Shown here piece after piece: positions 8,776-20,370 of a stretch of 64,000 nt of DNA. Under the pieces are notes generated by a model. The model worked only from the letters and a program-made list of their open reading frames with translations. It was not told the origin of the DNA and did not search any database. The position numbers and the translations under genes were made by a program. Source of the stretch: Ahaetulla prasina (Eukaryota > Chordata > Lepidosauria > Squamata > Colubridae); assembly GCF_028640845.1 (NCBI RefSeq), contig NC_080546.1, positions 16,093,520 through 16,157,519 of the forward strand, in the 5' to 3' direction. Within the stretch, counting starts at the first letter, position 1. Every line of letters begins with the position of its first letter.

Positions 8776-10735
8776 CAGATAACCGCCCAGCCACCCTGTT
8801 TAGGGTGACCCGCTCGCTCCTCCATCAGGGAGCGGTAGAGGAACCCTTAAAGGGTCGAGCTGAGGAATTTGGACAATATCTGTTTGATAAAATCGCTCAA
8901 ATTCGGGAGGGGTTGGACACAGACTGGGTGGATCCAGGCGGGGTGGAGGAGGCAGGTCTTGATGTTATTATCTGGGATGAGTTTGATCCTGTGACTCCTG
9001 AGGACATGGACAGGTTAATGGGGAGATTGAATGCGACCACATGTTTATTGGACCCGTGTCCCTCCTGGTTAGTTTTGGCCACCCGGGAGGTGACACGAGG
9101 CTGGCTCCAGAAAATTGTGAACGCTTCTTTGATGGAGGGTGTTTTCCTGCCGCCTTGAAAGAGGCGGTGGTGAGGCCCTCCTCAAGAAGCCTTCCTTGAC
9201 CCAGCTAGTTTATCAAATTATCGTCCGTCTCCAACCTTCGCTTTGTGGCAAAGGTTGTCGAGAGTGTGGTTGCACGACAGTTGCCCCAGTACCTGGATGA
9301 AAATGTCTATCTTGATCCATTCCAGTCCGGTTTCCGGCCTGGTCACAGCACGGAAACAGCCTTGGTCGCGTTGGTTGATGATCTCTTGAGGGCTCGGGAC
9401 AGAGGTTGTTCCTCTGTCTTGGTCCTATTAGATCTCTCAGCGGCTTTTGATACCATCGATCATGGTATCCTGCTGCGCCGACTCGAGGGACTTGGAGTGA
9501 GGGGCACTGTTCATCGGTGGTTCTCCTCCTACCTCTCCGACCGGTCGCAGACGGTGTTGACGGGAGGACAGAGATCAACCCCAAGGCGCCTCTTATGTGG
9601 GGTGCCTCAGGGGTCGGTTCTCTCACCTCTTCTGTTCAACATCTATATGAAGCCGCTGGATGAGATCATCCGTGGTTTTGGGGTGAGTTGTCATCTATAC
9701 GCTGATGATACCCAGCTCTATATTTCCACCCCTAACCATCCCAACGAGGCTGTTGAAATGATGTCCCAGTGCCTGGAGGCCGTACGGGTTTGGATGGGGA
9801 GGAACAGACTCAGACTTAATCCCACCAAGACCGAGTGGCTGTGGATGCCGGCGGCCCGGTACAGTCAACTAATTCCATCACTGACCATTGGGGGCGAACT
9901 ATTGGCCCCCACGGAAAGGGCTCGTAATCTGGGCGCCCTCCTGGATGCACGGCTGTCTTTTGAAGATCATATGATAGCCGCCACCAGGGGAGCTTTTCAT
10001 CAGGTTCGCCTGATACGCCAGTTACGCCTTTCTGGATCGGGCTGCCTTATGCACGGTTGCTCATGCCCTGGTTACATCCCGCCTGGACTACTGTAATGCT
10101 CTCTACATGGGGCTCCCTTGAAGAGCATCCGGAGACTCCAACTGGTCCAGAATGCGGCTGCGGGTGATAGAGGGAGCACCTTTGGCTCCCATGTGACACC
10201 CTCCTGCGTAATCTGCACTGGCTACCTGTGGCCTCTCGGTGCGCTTCAAGGTTTTGGTGACCATCTTCAAAGCGCCCATGGCATAGGGCCGGGTTATTAC
10301 GGGACCGCCTACTGCCACCATTAGCCTCTCACCGACCAGTGCGCTCACAGAGAGGCCTCCGGATACCGTCAGCTAAACAATGTCGGCTGGCGACCTCTAG
10401 GGGAGGGCCTTCTGTGGGGGCTCCCACCCTCTGGAACGAGCTCCTCTGGGGCTTCGCCAACTCCCGATCTCAAGTCCTTCCGCCGCGAGCTGAAGACGCT
10501 GCTGTTTCGAAGAGCAGGACTAGCTTGAACGTAGTTTTAAACTTGGGATTTTAAAAAAAAAGGGTTTAAATGAGGTTTTAAATTTGTATTTAAAAGTTAG
10601 AGTATCAATTGAATTTAACTGTCTATTCTTTTAGCTTTTTATGTATTATATGTTTTTCTGTTGTTTTTGACTGTGAACCGCCCTGAGTCCTTCGGGAGAT
10701 GGGCGGTATACAAATATAATAAATAAATAAATAAA
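8772..10735 (+). mobile_element. L2-type LINE with broken RT frame
   Basis: A second L2 copy abuts the first head-to-tail. It starts within ORF2 (AACCGCCCAGCCACCCTGTT) and has lost the endonuclease. Frames at 8805-9158 and 9245-10096 carry RT signatures in order: FQSGFRPGHSTETAL, LLDLSAAFDTIDHG, CGVPQGSVLSPLLF and YADDTQLY (the catalytic YADD), then NPTKTEWLW. Single-base indels near 9150-9240 and after 10010 break it, so it is not active. It ends with CCGCCCTGAGTCCTTCGGGA and (AAATA)n at about 10715-10738. Confidence 0.9.
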
Positions 10736-10738
10736 TAA

Positions 10739-10895
10739 AATTAAAAATTTTCTTTCGTGAGCTTCTGTTCCATCGTTTGCAGGGAAACAGAAGCTCATGA
10801 AAGAAACGCCACGGAGATCTGACCTGGGGCGACGGCGCATGTACCAGCAGAGAGCCCTCTATGGCACGACTGTTATAGATTTGCCATCACAGACC
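10739..10895 (+). mobile_element. MITE-like fragment with strong hairpin
   Basis: An arm starting TTTCTTTCGTGAGCTTCTG (10749) pairs with CAGAAGCTCATGAAAGAAA (ends about 10805), with one mismatch. It is followed by CTATGGCACGACTG and GATTTGCCATCACAGACC, the right end of the TGATGGCGAACC MITE family. Confidence 0.5.
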
Positions 10896-11139
10896 TAGCA
10901 TATGCTTTCCCCAAGTAGCAAAATGTGCCTTATGTCTTCTCTTATTAAGGAAAAGCCAGTATAAAAGGTAGCTACTGCAAGGATTCACCCAAGAGAAGAA
11001 AGAAAAAAACCCACCAAGCTTTCCATTACTCGCTACACTGAGAAAGATGGAACGGTAGAAGGAATTGTGAGGCCCGTCTTAAAGCCATTTGTCCTGAAGA
11101 TGACTCCCTCAATAAAAACTATGAGGGGGAAAAATGTGC

Positions 11140-11290
11140 ATATGAAGGGTCCTTGGTATTCTCTGAGCTTGGTTGTTTTCTTGCAGATTTTTCATTACCT
11201 ACCACTAGCACTGATGATGTTACCTAGTCTGGATAACGAAACATCTGCAAGAAAACAACCAAGTTCTGAAAATACCAAGAACCCCTCATT
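11140..11290. mobile_element. Penelope-like terminal inverted pair
   Basis: The left arm (CTTGGTATTCTCTGAGCTTG ... TTCTTGCAGATTTTTCATTACC) is the reverse complement, with changes, of the right arm (GATGTTACCTAGTCTGG ... CTGCAAGAAAACAACCAAG ... ACCAAGAACCCC), making a 150-nt hairpin. The right arm holds CTGATGA (11211), GTTACC (219-224), loop TAGTCT, GGATAAC and GAAA (11238-11241), a hammerhead-ribozyme-like order. Assignment to Penelope-like elements is inference from family knowledge. Confidence 0.55.
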
Positions 11291-12440
11291 TCAACCCTGA
11301 GCTACAAATACTTTTCCTTCATTAGATGTCCACGTAGAGTGACTGATAAGGAATGTTCCATAAGAAAATAAATCTGGAGAAATTTATCTATCTGAAGGAA
11401 AGAAATAAATCTTTCTTTTTGTATCTGTTTTTTCCTTGTTTCACAGAACACAGTATTCAAATGTAACAGACTAAGGCCAAACAGGTCTTTGTAGGATATA
11501 AATCCCAGCTACAGTGAATATCCGCACTTCGAGCCAGCGCATACATTGTTCCAATCCCTTGACACTCGCTGGATCAGGATTTCCAATCAAGCCACCCTAT
11601 TGGCTGGAATACAGCTGCAGCTGCTTCTCAGATTAATTTTATTTATTTATTTGTTTATTTTTGGTAGTTTGCAAAGATTACAGGGTCATTCTTGCAGCCT
11701 GAAAATAGACCGAGTGATATCATTTCAGCAGTCATGACTACGTAATGGGATGGGGATGATAATATAACATTATCTTCAAATATGGAGACAAATAAACTGC
11801 ATTTGCTTCCACTGCCTACATTCAGAGAGAGAGGGGAGAAGAAGGGAGAGGGAGAGTGGGACTGAAATGCTAAGTGTGTTACAAGGAAAATAGAAAACTG
11901 TGTTAAGTAGAGGAATAATGGAATGGAGTATCCAGCCAGAAAGCATTGTTGGCTGACTGGAACAGAAAAACATTCCATTTTGCAGACTTTTGCTGAAGTT
12001 CCTTGTAATTTCTTCGATCATCAGAAGAATTTTGTCTGCAATTTCAAGTCAGGGGAACCCTTTTGCAAGGACCAAAATTTATGGGAAAATAGGAGCCTTT
12101 CGGCCAGGAGAATATAAAGGATGCTCTTCATGTATCTCAGAGAAGGATTGCTAAAAACACTAGCCAATGATCAGAAATGATGGGAACTGTGGTCTGCAAT
12201 TGCGGATATGCATTAAATTGTCCAATCCTGCTTTCAATGCAATGTGGAAGAAATGTGAACATTGGCATACGTTTGTTAAAAGGACTTCAATATGAGGCTT
12301 CTAGAGAGAAGAGGAAAAAGGCTCCCGATAGCCTTGCTATTTTAAAGTGTTCTTGGTTTGAAGACTGAGTCAGTTCAAATCAGCATGAAGACAAAAGTCT
12401 ATAAAAAAAGGAAACAGAATCCCTGACATGACCCCACAGG
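11291..12440. other. Non-coding stretch
   Basis: No gene recognised. There is a (TTTA)n-rich run near 11635-11660 and a GA-rich run at 11824-11855. Small open frames here lack protein-like character. Confidence 0.45.
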
Positions 12441-12712
12441 AGTTATCCTAAACCTGTGGTGGCAGCATGCATTCGTGCGCATATGCCAGAGCACTGGAAA
12501 CCTGAAGACCAGCTGGCCCACGTGCATGTGCACCTTGGAAGCCCAACAACCAGCTGGCTGACAACAACCAGCTGGCTGGCGCGCATGTGCGCATCAGAAA
12601 CCCAACGACCAGCTGGCTGAGCTGGGGCAACGGCATGCATGCCCACAGAGAGGGCTCTCCGTGCCACCTCTGGCACACGTGCCATAGATTCGCAATCACA
12701 GGCCTAAACCCT
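12440..12712 (-). mobile_element. hAT-like MITE (TGATGGCGAACC family), diverged
   Basis: It ends at TGCCATAGATTCGCAATCAC, a diverged copy of the family end. The interior has several ACCAGCTGGC repeats and CA/TG/CG-rich DNA (GCGCGCATGTGCGCATC). Confidence 0.5.
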
Positions 12713-12764
12713 TTCACACTTTAGTGAGATAATTATATTGCTAATTAGAGACATTATATCTATA

Positions 12765-13118
12765 TGTCCATAAAGGTAAAGGTAAAAGTTTCCTTTGTCC
12801 AGTCATGTTCAACTGGAGGGGGCACTGCTCATCTCTGTTTTCTAGCCGAGGGAGCCAGCGTTGTCCGAAGACACTTCTGTGGTCATGTGGCCAGCATGAC
12901 TATATGCCAAGGCACACAGAAAGCTGCTCCCTTCCCTGCAAAATGGTACCTGTTTATCTACTCACATTTGCACGCTTTCAAACTGCTTAGGTTAGCAGGA
13001 GCTGAGGCAAGTAATGGGAACTCACCCCGTCATGTAGCGCTCAGGTCTCAAACCCGGGCTGTCAGCTTTCCAGATGACCAGCTCAGTGTCTTCAACTGTT
13101 AAACCATCGTGCCTCCTA
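12765..13118 (-). mobile_element. Sauria-type SINE
   Basis: An antisense tRNA-derived SINE. On the minus strand it opens with a tRNA-like head containing a pol III B-box-like GGTTTGAGACC (complement of 13045-13055) and ends with a Bov-B-like 3' tail (complement of AAAGGTAAAGGTAAAAGTTTC). Landmarks include GGTCATGTGGCCAGCATGAC (12881) and CATTTGCACGCTTTCAAACTG. A second copy lies at 39772-40100. Confidence 0.8.
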
Positions 13119-14490
13119 CATGTTGCGCATAGATACATGCAAATCCTTTTTCGTGAGTACAGGATGGTGTTGTGTTTTGCTTTATTGATCAGTAATAAAT
13201 TGAATATTAATATGAAAGATCCATTCTCATATTATGTGCAGAGTGGTCTATATTAAATATTTTATCACTTTTTCTCCACTAATTCAGGTAGAATTATTTG
13301 GAAGGAACAATTGTATGTGCAATTTGTAGCTTTCGGATCTTCTGAGATCAGAAAAATATGTATTTACTCAGGGAAATGAGTTCAACATTTTAAAAGCAAT
13401 TGCCTTTATGTCTCCATTAAAATCCAGGGAACATTTTAATTCTTTATTTACGCCAATATTTTTCATGCATCTATATAGATAAAGCATAGTTTGCTATAGA
13501 GAACAATTCCATTTCTAAAAAAAGTCATCCCTTTTCCTACCTAAAAAAGTACTAAAGATATCTCTAGGTATCACTTAGCTTTTATTCAGGAAATCAGGAT
13601 TTTTTTTCTCTACTTTTGGGTCCAAATCATTAAAGTTACAATTTTTGCTAATAAATTCTCCCCAAAAATAATTTAATGTAGATGATGAGCTTCTCATAAG
13701 CATCATTTTTGGCTCTGAGTATATACATGACATGGAAATTATTGCTATTGCAAACCAATTATGGCTGTAGAACAGAGGATTTTTTTCATAGGGACTGTGA
13801 TTAAGCATTTGGCTTTAGCATCTGGCATGCATTTAATAACACCTTTTGAAAGATATATCCTAAATTATATCTTTGAATTAGCAAGAAGCTAGGCAAAATT
13901 CAAGCTGTTTGAAAAAGGTCCCAAGCTTTGCAGGCATCCTTGACAGAAAATTGTTACTTGCATTATCTCAGCCACAATTTATTCATACAAATACATTGGG
14001 AGGGGAAATTGAAACAGAGTTAAAAAATCATATGGTACTTTGGTTTTTTTAAAAAGTAGTTTTCGTTACATCCAAGTAACAGTGACAAATATTTCTAACC
14101 AAATAAAACCTGCATGGAAATGTTGCATCATAGAAACATTACTGTAAAATGTTTGTAGCCAACTCTTGAGCCAAGATGCTCTGTTCCTTTTTACCCGCCA
14201 TCCTGTTTCTGTGGTTGGTCATTTATAAAGCTAGACTTGTTGGGTTTAGCTTGCTGCAGATGAGGCACCATTGCCTAAGAAAGCTGATCCACTATCTAAG
14301 AGTGCTTCCTGACTTCCTGACTGTATCTCTGAATCTCCTGGTAGCAGTTGCTGGAAAACAAATCCATCTGGTGCACCAGCTCCAGAACTGGTTAAACCTA
14401 GCCTTGAGGAACCTTGTTTAGGTTATATCTTAGTAAACTAAGTGCAATGAATTGTATGGGGAGCTGGCTGAGGTAACCCAAAGGTGCTTT
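13119..14490. other. AT-rich non-coding stretch
   Basis: About 1.4 kb with no recognised repeat or gene. A short open frame at 14176-14421 has no recognisable domain and is probably chance. Confidence 0.5.
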
Positions 14491-14644
14491 TCAAAAGGCA
14501 ACTAGATTTTCTTTGTTTGAAGATGTTTTGCTTCTCATCCAAGAAGCTTCTTCAATTCTGGCTGAATGGTCGGGAATGGAAGGATTTTATATTCCTTGCA
14601 GTCATCTGATTGTTAGCACTCTGAGAGTCGTGGAGCAGAAGTGG

Positions 14645-14932
14645 TATTTATTTATTTATTTATTTATTTATTTTAATTTGCATTTATATCCCGCCCTTCT
14701 CCGAAGACTCAGGGCGGCTTACACTATGTTAGCAATAGTCTTCATCCTATTTGTATATTTATATACAAAGTCAACTTATTGCCCCCAACAATCTGGGTCC
14801 TCATTTTACCTACCTTATAAAGGATGGAAGGCTGAGTCAACCTTGGGCCTGGTGGGACTAGAACCTGCAGTAATTGCAAGCAGCTGTGTTAATAACAGAC
14901 TGTCTTACCAGTCTGAGCCACAGAGGCCCCTT
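14645..14932 (-). mobile_element. tRNA-derived SINE with L2-like tail
   Basis: Antisense SINE inside the Penelope-like element. (TTTA)n at 14645-14675, then ATATCCCGCCCTTCTCCGAA and GACTCAGGGCGGCTTACA, the reverse complement of a tail shared with the L2 LINEs. It ends at the tRNA-like head (GACTGTCTTACCAGTCTGAG, B-box-like region GGGACTAGAACCTGC). Confidence 0.75.
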
Positions 14933-14937
14933 ACTAA

Positions 14938-15112
14938 TGGTTCGCAAATGTGAGTGTGCGCGTGCTCACTTCGCTCACGTGCTCCACCTCCACGCATGCG
15001 CAAGCCTGTGCATGTGCAGAGGGTCAAAAACAAGACGTGATGATGTCCGGCCAGGTGGGCGGAGCCTCCCCCGCTACCAGTTTGCCCGAATCGGATAGAA
15101 CCATCACTGTCG
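14938..15112 (+). mobile_element. hAT-like MITE (TGGTTCGCAAATG family)
   Basis: Left end TGGTTCGCAAATGTGAG and right end CGAATCGGATAGAACCATCAC. CA/TG/CG-rich interior. The same family appears at 16079, 23570, 27380 and 57017. Confidence 0.5.
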
Positions 15113-15525
15113 CGGAGGCCACTTGGGAGTTTATCTGTCCCCTCAGGGTCACCTGAATAGTGTAAATGGGCATGGAATCTTCTTGGAACTGTTGAAAAGA
15201 CTGTGTTGCAGACAGGTGTTGTTGTATCCCTCTACCTCTGTAGAGAGAGGGCTGTTCAATTTTAACATAAGATGCCTACAACACAGTCCCTTCAGCAGTT
15301 CCAAGAAAGTTACAGATAAACCCCCAAGGGGACTCAACGGCTGTCAGAGAGCTAACGACCAGATGACTGCAAGGAATATAAATTCTTCCATTCCACACCA
15401 TTCAGACAGAACTGAAGAAGCTTCTTGGATGAGAAGCAAAATATCTTCGAAGAAAAAACAAAGATAGTCCAGTTGCCTTTTGAAAAACACCTGTGGGACA
15501 ACCGTGAGCCGGATGAATGAGAATC

Positions 15526-15955
15526 TCCATAGAAATTCTCCTCAAAGTATGTTTTCACTTGAATTCAATGTTGAACTCAAGATTGCTGATCAATATACAA
15601 CAAGCTGACGTGGCAAAAATGAATCTCTATTCAAATTCCATCATCACATCAGTTTTAATTAGAGAGAAAAGCAGCATGCCCACTGATTCACTTTGAAAAA
15701 CTGATTTTTTTTGTTGCTACCATAATATCCAATAATGAGATATTATAAAATATATGTAAATATACCCGAAGATTGGGGGGAAAAAACAACAACTCTAAAA
15801 ACGGAGAAAAAAACCCAAACATATATAAAAACTCATGTTTGAAAAATAGCAAATTAAACCTCACCATATTTAACCAGTCTTTTTGCTTCATCAGTAAACA
15901 GCCAATTCTAGGGCTGAATATGAACATTTTACTTTATGGACCCAAAGAATATATG
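15526..15955. other. AT-rich non-coding stretch
   Basis: No recognised gene or repeat. Poly-A and poly-T runs only. Confidence 0.5.
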
Positions 15956-15960
15956 ATAGC

Positions 15961-16492
15961 TGTCAGTGTGTATGAGAGTTCATGACTGGGATAGACATGG
16001 CAACAGGTCAGCCATTGGGGACCGGCTGGAATAGGACATGGTAACAAGGTCAGCCAATGTAGAGGCACAGTAACTAAGCAGCCATGGGTTTCAAAACCTG
16101 TCGTTACTGGTTTGCTTGTGGGCGCATGTGCAGAAGTGTCCTGCTGTCACCGCTACCAGTTCGCCCAATCCAGGGCGAACAGGTAGCAACCCACCACTGC
16201 AACTAAGTCAGCCAATGAGGGTTGTTTGGGAACTGAAAGAGTTTGGAGCCTGGGCGTGGCTTAGGTTAACTGATATGTATAGATATAAGTTGTATGTTCC
16301 TGTTATTGTCCTTCCTTCTGTTAACTGCACTTCTGTGATTATGCTTCTGATTCTGAGAACTGCTTTTGGTATTGTATATATGTCTCGTGTTATATGATGT
16401 ATATAAAGAAGTTTCTTATTTAATGAATCCTGCTGCATCAGAATCCTGCTGTGTGTGCTTTCTGGATGTGATTTCTGCAACAAACTCTGACA
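15961..16492 (+). mobile_element. Solo LTR, 532 bp, TSD ATAGC
   Basis: It starts TGTCAGTGTG and ends AACTCTGACA, giving a 6-bp inverted repeat TGTCAG/CTGACA with the canonical TG...CA ends. A perfect 5-bp target-site duplication, ATAGC, flanks it (15956-15960 and 16493-16497). A TATA-like TGTATATAAAG lies near 16398. No internal coding region is present, so it is a solo LTR left by recombination. Five base pairs fits several retrovirus-like and Gypsy lineages, so the family is not assigned. A hAT MITE is nested at 16079-16199. Confidence 0.88.
16079..16199. mobile_element. hAT MITE nested in the solo LTR
   Basis: Begins CAGCCATGGG and ends CCACCACTG. Flanked by TAACTAAG (16071-16078) and CAACTAAG (16200-16207), a 7/8 match to an 8-bp duplication. 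It postdates the LTR. Confidence 0.75.
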
Positions 16493-16497
16493 ATAGC

Positions 16498-17345
16498 TTT
16501 TATTTCTACAAGGGTGGTTGTAATCAGAGCCCTGTTTTGATATAGATGTCACATTTTTTCTTTATAGAAGTCACTTTTACTTACTAAGCAGATATACATT
16601 AGGGTTTGGAGACTTCATATGTTCAAAGTATTGTGAACTATGACTTCCAACACCCCATTATCAATGGACAGAAGTAGCTAAAAAGACGAGAAATAATGCC
16701 TCCACAAAGATTTTTCTGAATTTCACATTTCACAGAGCTGTGTCTCAATAACAAGCAATGTGACAAAAGATGTCTGAAACATAAAAAAACATAAATACGA
16801 AGTATACTGTATGGCTAGGATGTGCTTTTCTCAATAGCATCAGCAAGAGCTAAAAATGGGTTTTTTTTAATCAAATGGATGGAAGGATTTGTCAAATAAT
16901 CACCATGCCAACCTTCTCCTTTTATTGCTACACAACTCTGAAGCTTGAAAGGGGCCCAGTAATAATTTATATTTCAGTGCTTGAATTTCAATTTTCTCTT
17001 GTATCCCCCCCCCCCAAAAAAAGGCAAGGTTTATCCTGCCTTAAGATTTTCTCTGTGCTACAGTTTCTTCCTATTTTGATATGTTTATATTTTATACTAT
17101 TACCCCTGCACTTATTTTTATGTACTGTCAGGCATTCGGTATTTTATTTAATCTGCTTTTAATTGCTTTCTGTATTAAATTACAGACCCTTAATGAGGTA
17201 AGCTGCAAACCTGCTCCTTGACATGCTAGCCCAGGTCACAGTTTGGATATAGTATGTGATATAATAATGTGTCTTTTTGCTTAGCATGATGTGCAAGCCT
17301 TCCATCATTATATAGTATCATGTCTGGACAAAGCCATTATGGCTT
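16498..17345. other. Non-coding stretch
   Basis: No recognised gene. A poly-C/poly-A junction lies near 17006-17023. Confidence 0.5.
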
Positions 17346-17356
17346 GAATTCAAAGA

Positions 17357-19279
17357 AAGGAATAGGAATAGGAATAGGAATAGGAATAGGAATAGGAATA
17401 GGAATAGGAATAGAATAGAACAGAATAGAATAGGAAATAGAATAGAATAGAATAGAATAGAATAGAATAGAATAGAATAGGGATAGGGATAGGGATAGGG
17501 ATAGGGATAGGGATAGGATAGGAAAAGAATTGGAATGGAATGGGAATGGGAATGGGAATGGGAATAGAATAGAATAGAATAGAATAGAATAGAATAGAAT
17601 AGAATAGAATAGAATAGAATAGAATAGAATAATAGAATAGGAATAGGAATGGAATGGAATAGGAATAGGAATAGGAATGGAATAGGAATGGTATAGGAAT
17701 AGGAAATAAAATAGAATAGAATAGAATAGAATAGAATAGAATAGAATAGAATAGAATAGAATAGAATAGAATAGAATATATGGAATGGAATGGAATGGAA
17801 TGGAATGGAATGGAATAGAATAGAATAGAATAGAATAGAATAGGAATTGGAAAGGAATGAAATAGGAATAGGAATAGGAATAGGAATAGGAATGGAATGG
17901 AATGGAATAGGGATAGGATAGGATAGGATAGGATAGGATAGGATAGGATAGGATAGGATAGGATAGGATAGGATAGGATAGGATAGGATAGAATAGAATA
18001 GAATAGAATATATGGAATGGAATGGAATGGAATAGAATAGAATAGAATAGAAATTGGAATGGAATGGAATGGAATGAAATAGGAATAGGAATAGGAATAG
18101 GAATAGGAATAGGAATGGAATAGGAATAGGAATAGGATAGGATAGAATAGAATAGAATAGAATAGAATAGAATAGAATAGAATAGAATAGAATAGGAATG
18201 GGAATGGAATGGAATAGGAATGGAATAGGAATACGAATAGGAATACGAATGGAATAGGAATAGGAACTAGAATAGAATAGAATAGAATAGAATAGAATAA
18301 TAGAATAGGAATAGGAATGGAATGGAATAGGAATAGGAATAGGAATGGAATAGGAATAGGAATAGGAATGGTATAGGAATAGAATAGAATAGAATAGAAT
18401 ATATGGAATGGAATGGAATGGAATGGAATGGAATGGAATGGAATGGAATGGAATGGAATAGAATAGAATAGAATAGAATAGAATAGGAATTGGAATGGAA
18501 TGAAATAGGAATAGGAATGGAATGGAATGGAATAGGGATAGGATAGGATAGGATAGGATAGGATAGGATAGGATAGGATAGGATAGGATAGGATAGGATA
18601 GGATAGAATAGAATATATGGAATGGAATGGAATAGAATAGAATAGAATAGAATAGAATAGAATAGAATAGAATAGAATAGAATAGAAATTGGAATGGAAT
18701 GGAATGAAATAGGAATAGGAATAGGAATAGGATAGGATAGAATAGAATAGAATAGAATAGAATAGAATAGAATAGAATAGAATAGAATAGAATAGAATAG
18801 AATGGATTAGAATGGAATGGAATAGAATAGGAATAGGAATGGAATGGAATAGGAATGGAATAGGAATACGAATAGGAATACGAATGGAATGGAATGGAAT
18901 AGGGATAGGATAGGATAGGATAGGATAGGATAGGATAGGATAGGATAGGATAGAATAGAATAGAATAGAATAGAATAGAATAGAATATATGGAATGGAAT
19001 GGAATGGAATGGAATAGAATAGAATAGAATAGAATAGAATAGAATAGAATAGAAATTGGAATGGAATGGAATGAAATAGGAATAGGAATAGGAATAGGAA
19101 TTAGAATAGAATAGAATAGAATAGAATAGAATAGAATAGAATAGAATAGGAATTGGAATGGAATGGAATGAAATAGGAATAGGAATAGGAATAGGAATGG
19201 AATGGAATAGGATAGGATAGAATAGAATAGAATAGAATAGAATAGAATAGAATAGAATAGAATAGAATAGAATAGAATA
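17357..19279. repeat. Compound AATAG/GGAATA/GGATA/GGAAT satellite-like array
   Basis: About 1.9 kb made only of related 5- and 6-mers in blocks: (AATAG)n, (GGAATA)n, (GGATA)n and (GGAAT)n. Marker GAATATATGG recurs at 17774, 18006, 18397, 18611 and 18983, spacings 232, 391, 214 and 372. This suggests a higher-order unit near 600 bp made of a short and a long half. A 658-codon open frame on the minus strand (YSILF/FHSIP/PIPI repeats) is an artefact of 5-mers without stops. The array is attached to a LINE 3' end at 19280. Confidence 0.95.
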
Positions 19280-19390
19280 AACTTTATTGGTCACTTTGAA
19301 TATACACTAATCAGCATACATTAAAAAATAATTTATTTGCATACAGCTCTCAAAGATACTGAATCTGTAAAAAGTATACCTTAACTCTTT
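19280..19390 (-). mobile_element. L3-like LINE 3' end carrying the big array
   Basis: ACTTTATTGGTCACTTTGAA, then ATACACTAATCAGCATACAT, directly abuts the array. It resembles an antisense L3-type 3' end of a different subfamily from the GGCCAAGTG copies. Subfamily assignment is inference. Confidence 0.6.
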
Positions 19391-20370
19391 TTGCCAAAGA
19401 TGCTTGCTTTCCCCATCTCCCAGCTGCTTTGCAAAAGAGCATCTTGGCTTCTATATTATAAACCAGAGGTCCTCAATCTTATGGCCTACTTGGAACAGGG
19501 TCTCATGAGTGATGGGTTGGTGCGCACGGGCACAGCTCAGCTTGCACAAGTGACAGGCCAGCATGCGTGTGCACAGCTCAACTTGCGATAGTGGAGGAGT
19601 GGTCTCATGCATGTGCTCACCAGCCTGCTGCTCATGCAAGTCAAACTGCACATACGTGCACAAGTATGTCAGTCCACTGCTCGTGGAGCCCTCTCCCCCT
19701 CCAGCCAGGCTGCCAAGCTGCTATAAACAAACTTTCATTTAGAATGAAAATTGTCCAACTGTAGTGAGTAAAATATGGCATTTTATTCAATGTAATCTGA
19801 GATGATATTTATAACCCTACTTCAAGCTGACTAGCAATATCATCCTAATGCTAAAGAATGTCAGAATGGATAAATATATTAATGTTATCCTATTAGCGGA
19901 AAAGCACCAATAGTCTATATTCACAGATTCCTCTTTTTGCTGGCTCCTACATGTTTCTCTCTTCCTCCTTCTTCCCCTTCCCCTTCCCCTTCTCTTTCTT
20001 CTTATTATTATTATCAAGAAAAAAGCCCAGACTCCAGCCTTTTTTCTTATTCTGACCAGTTCATTAGTTCTTTAACAGTAGGAAACCAGAAGAAAAAAAA
20101 TGCTGTTAGTCTACAATAATGGCTCCTAACTTTATCTCTAGTAGAAAAAAAGATTTAGGCTTTCTAAGCTAGAATTCTGAAAAGGGTATTATTACACTGT
20201 TTAACATAGGAAGAAGGTCAACTGCAGATATGAAGAACTGTGTTGTACTTTTAAGATGCTGGTGTCTTGGATGTCCCCCATCCCACTCGATGAGGTCCCA
20301 AAGACCATGATTTTAATTTCCTGTAATGCTCCAAAACTGTATTAGAACAGCTCCATGCTTTCTAAGGCAG
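19391..20370. other. Mostly non-coding; diverged MITE-like DNA
   Basis: A CA/TG/CG-rich stretch (about 19470-19720) starting CCAGAGGTCCTCAATCTTATG looks like a diverged hAT MITE, but no paired end was confirmed. The rest shows nothing recognised apart from a CTT-rich run (19960-20010). Confidence 0.4.

Larger units (their letters stand above)
14490..15525. mobile_element. Penelope-like element with inverted ends, interrupted
   Basis: The left end (14490-14640, minus orientation: TTGCTTCTCATCCAAGAAGC) and the right end (15350-15525, plus: CTGAAGAAGCTTCTTGGATG) are inverted copies. The right end has CTGAAGA (15412), a 6-bp stem GCTTCT/AGAAGC around loop TGGATG, then AAAA where GAAA is expected. 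A second internal inverted pair (TTGGAACTGTTGAAAAGACTG at 15184; CAGTCCCTTCAGCAGTTCCAA at 15285, arms given in part) flanks the centre. A SINE and a hAT MITE sit inside. No intact reverse transcriptase is visible. Confidence 0.55.

Noticed and set aside
14641..14932. Real tRNA gene
   Set aside because: The tRNA-like part is the head of a SINE, diverged and without a full cloverleaf.
17318..19294. 658-codon minus-strand open frame
   Set aside because: It is only the translation of AATAG/GGAAT-type 5- and 6-mers (YSILF, PIPI, FHSIP). No start context, domain or varied composition.
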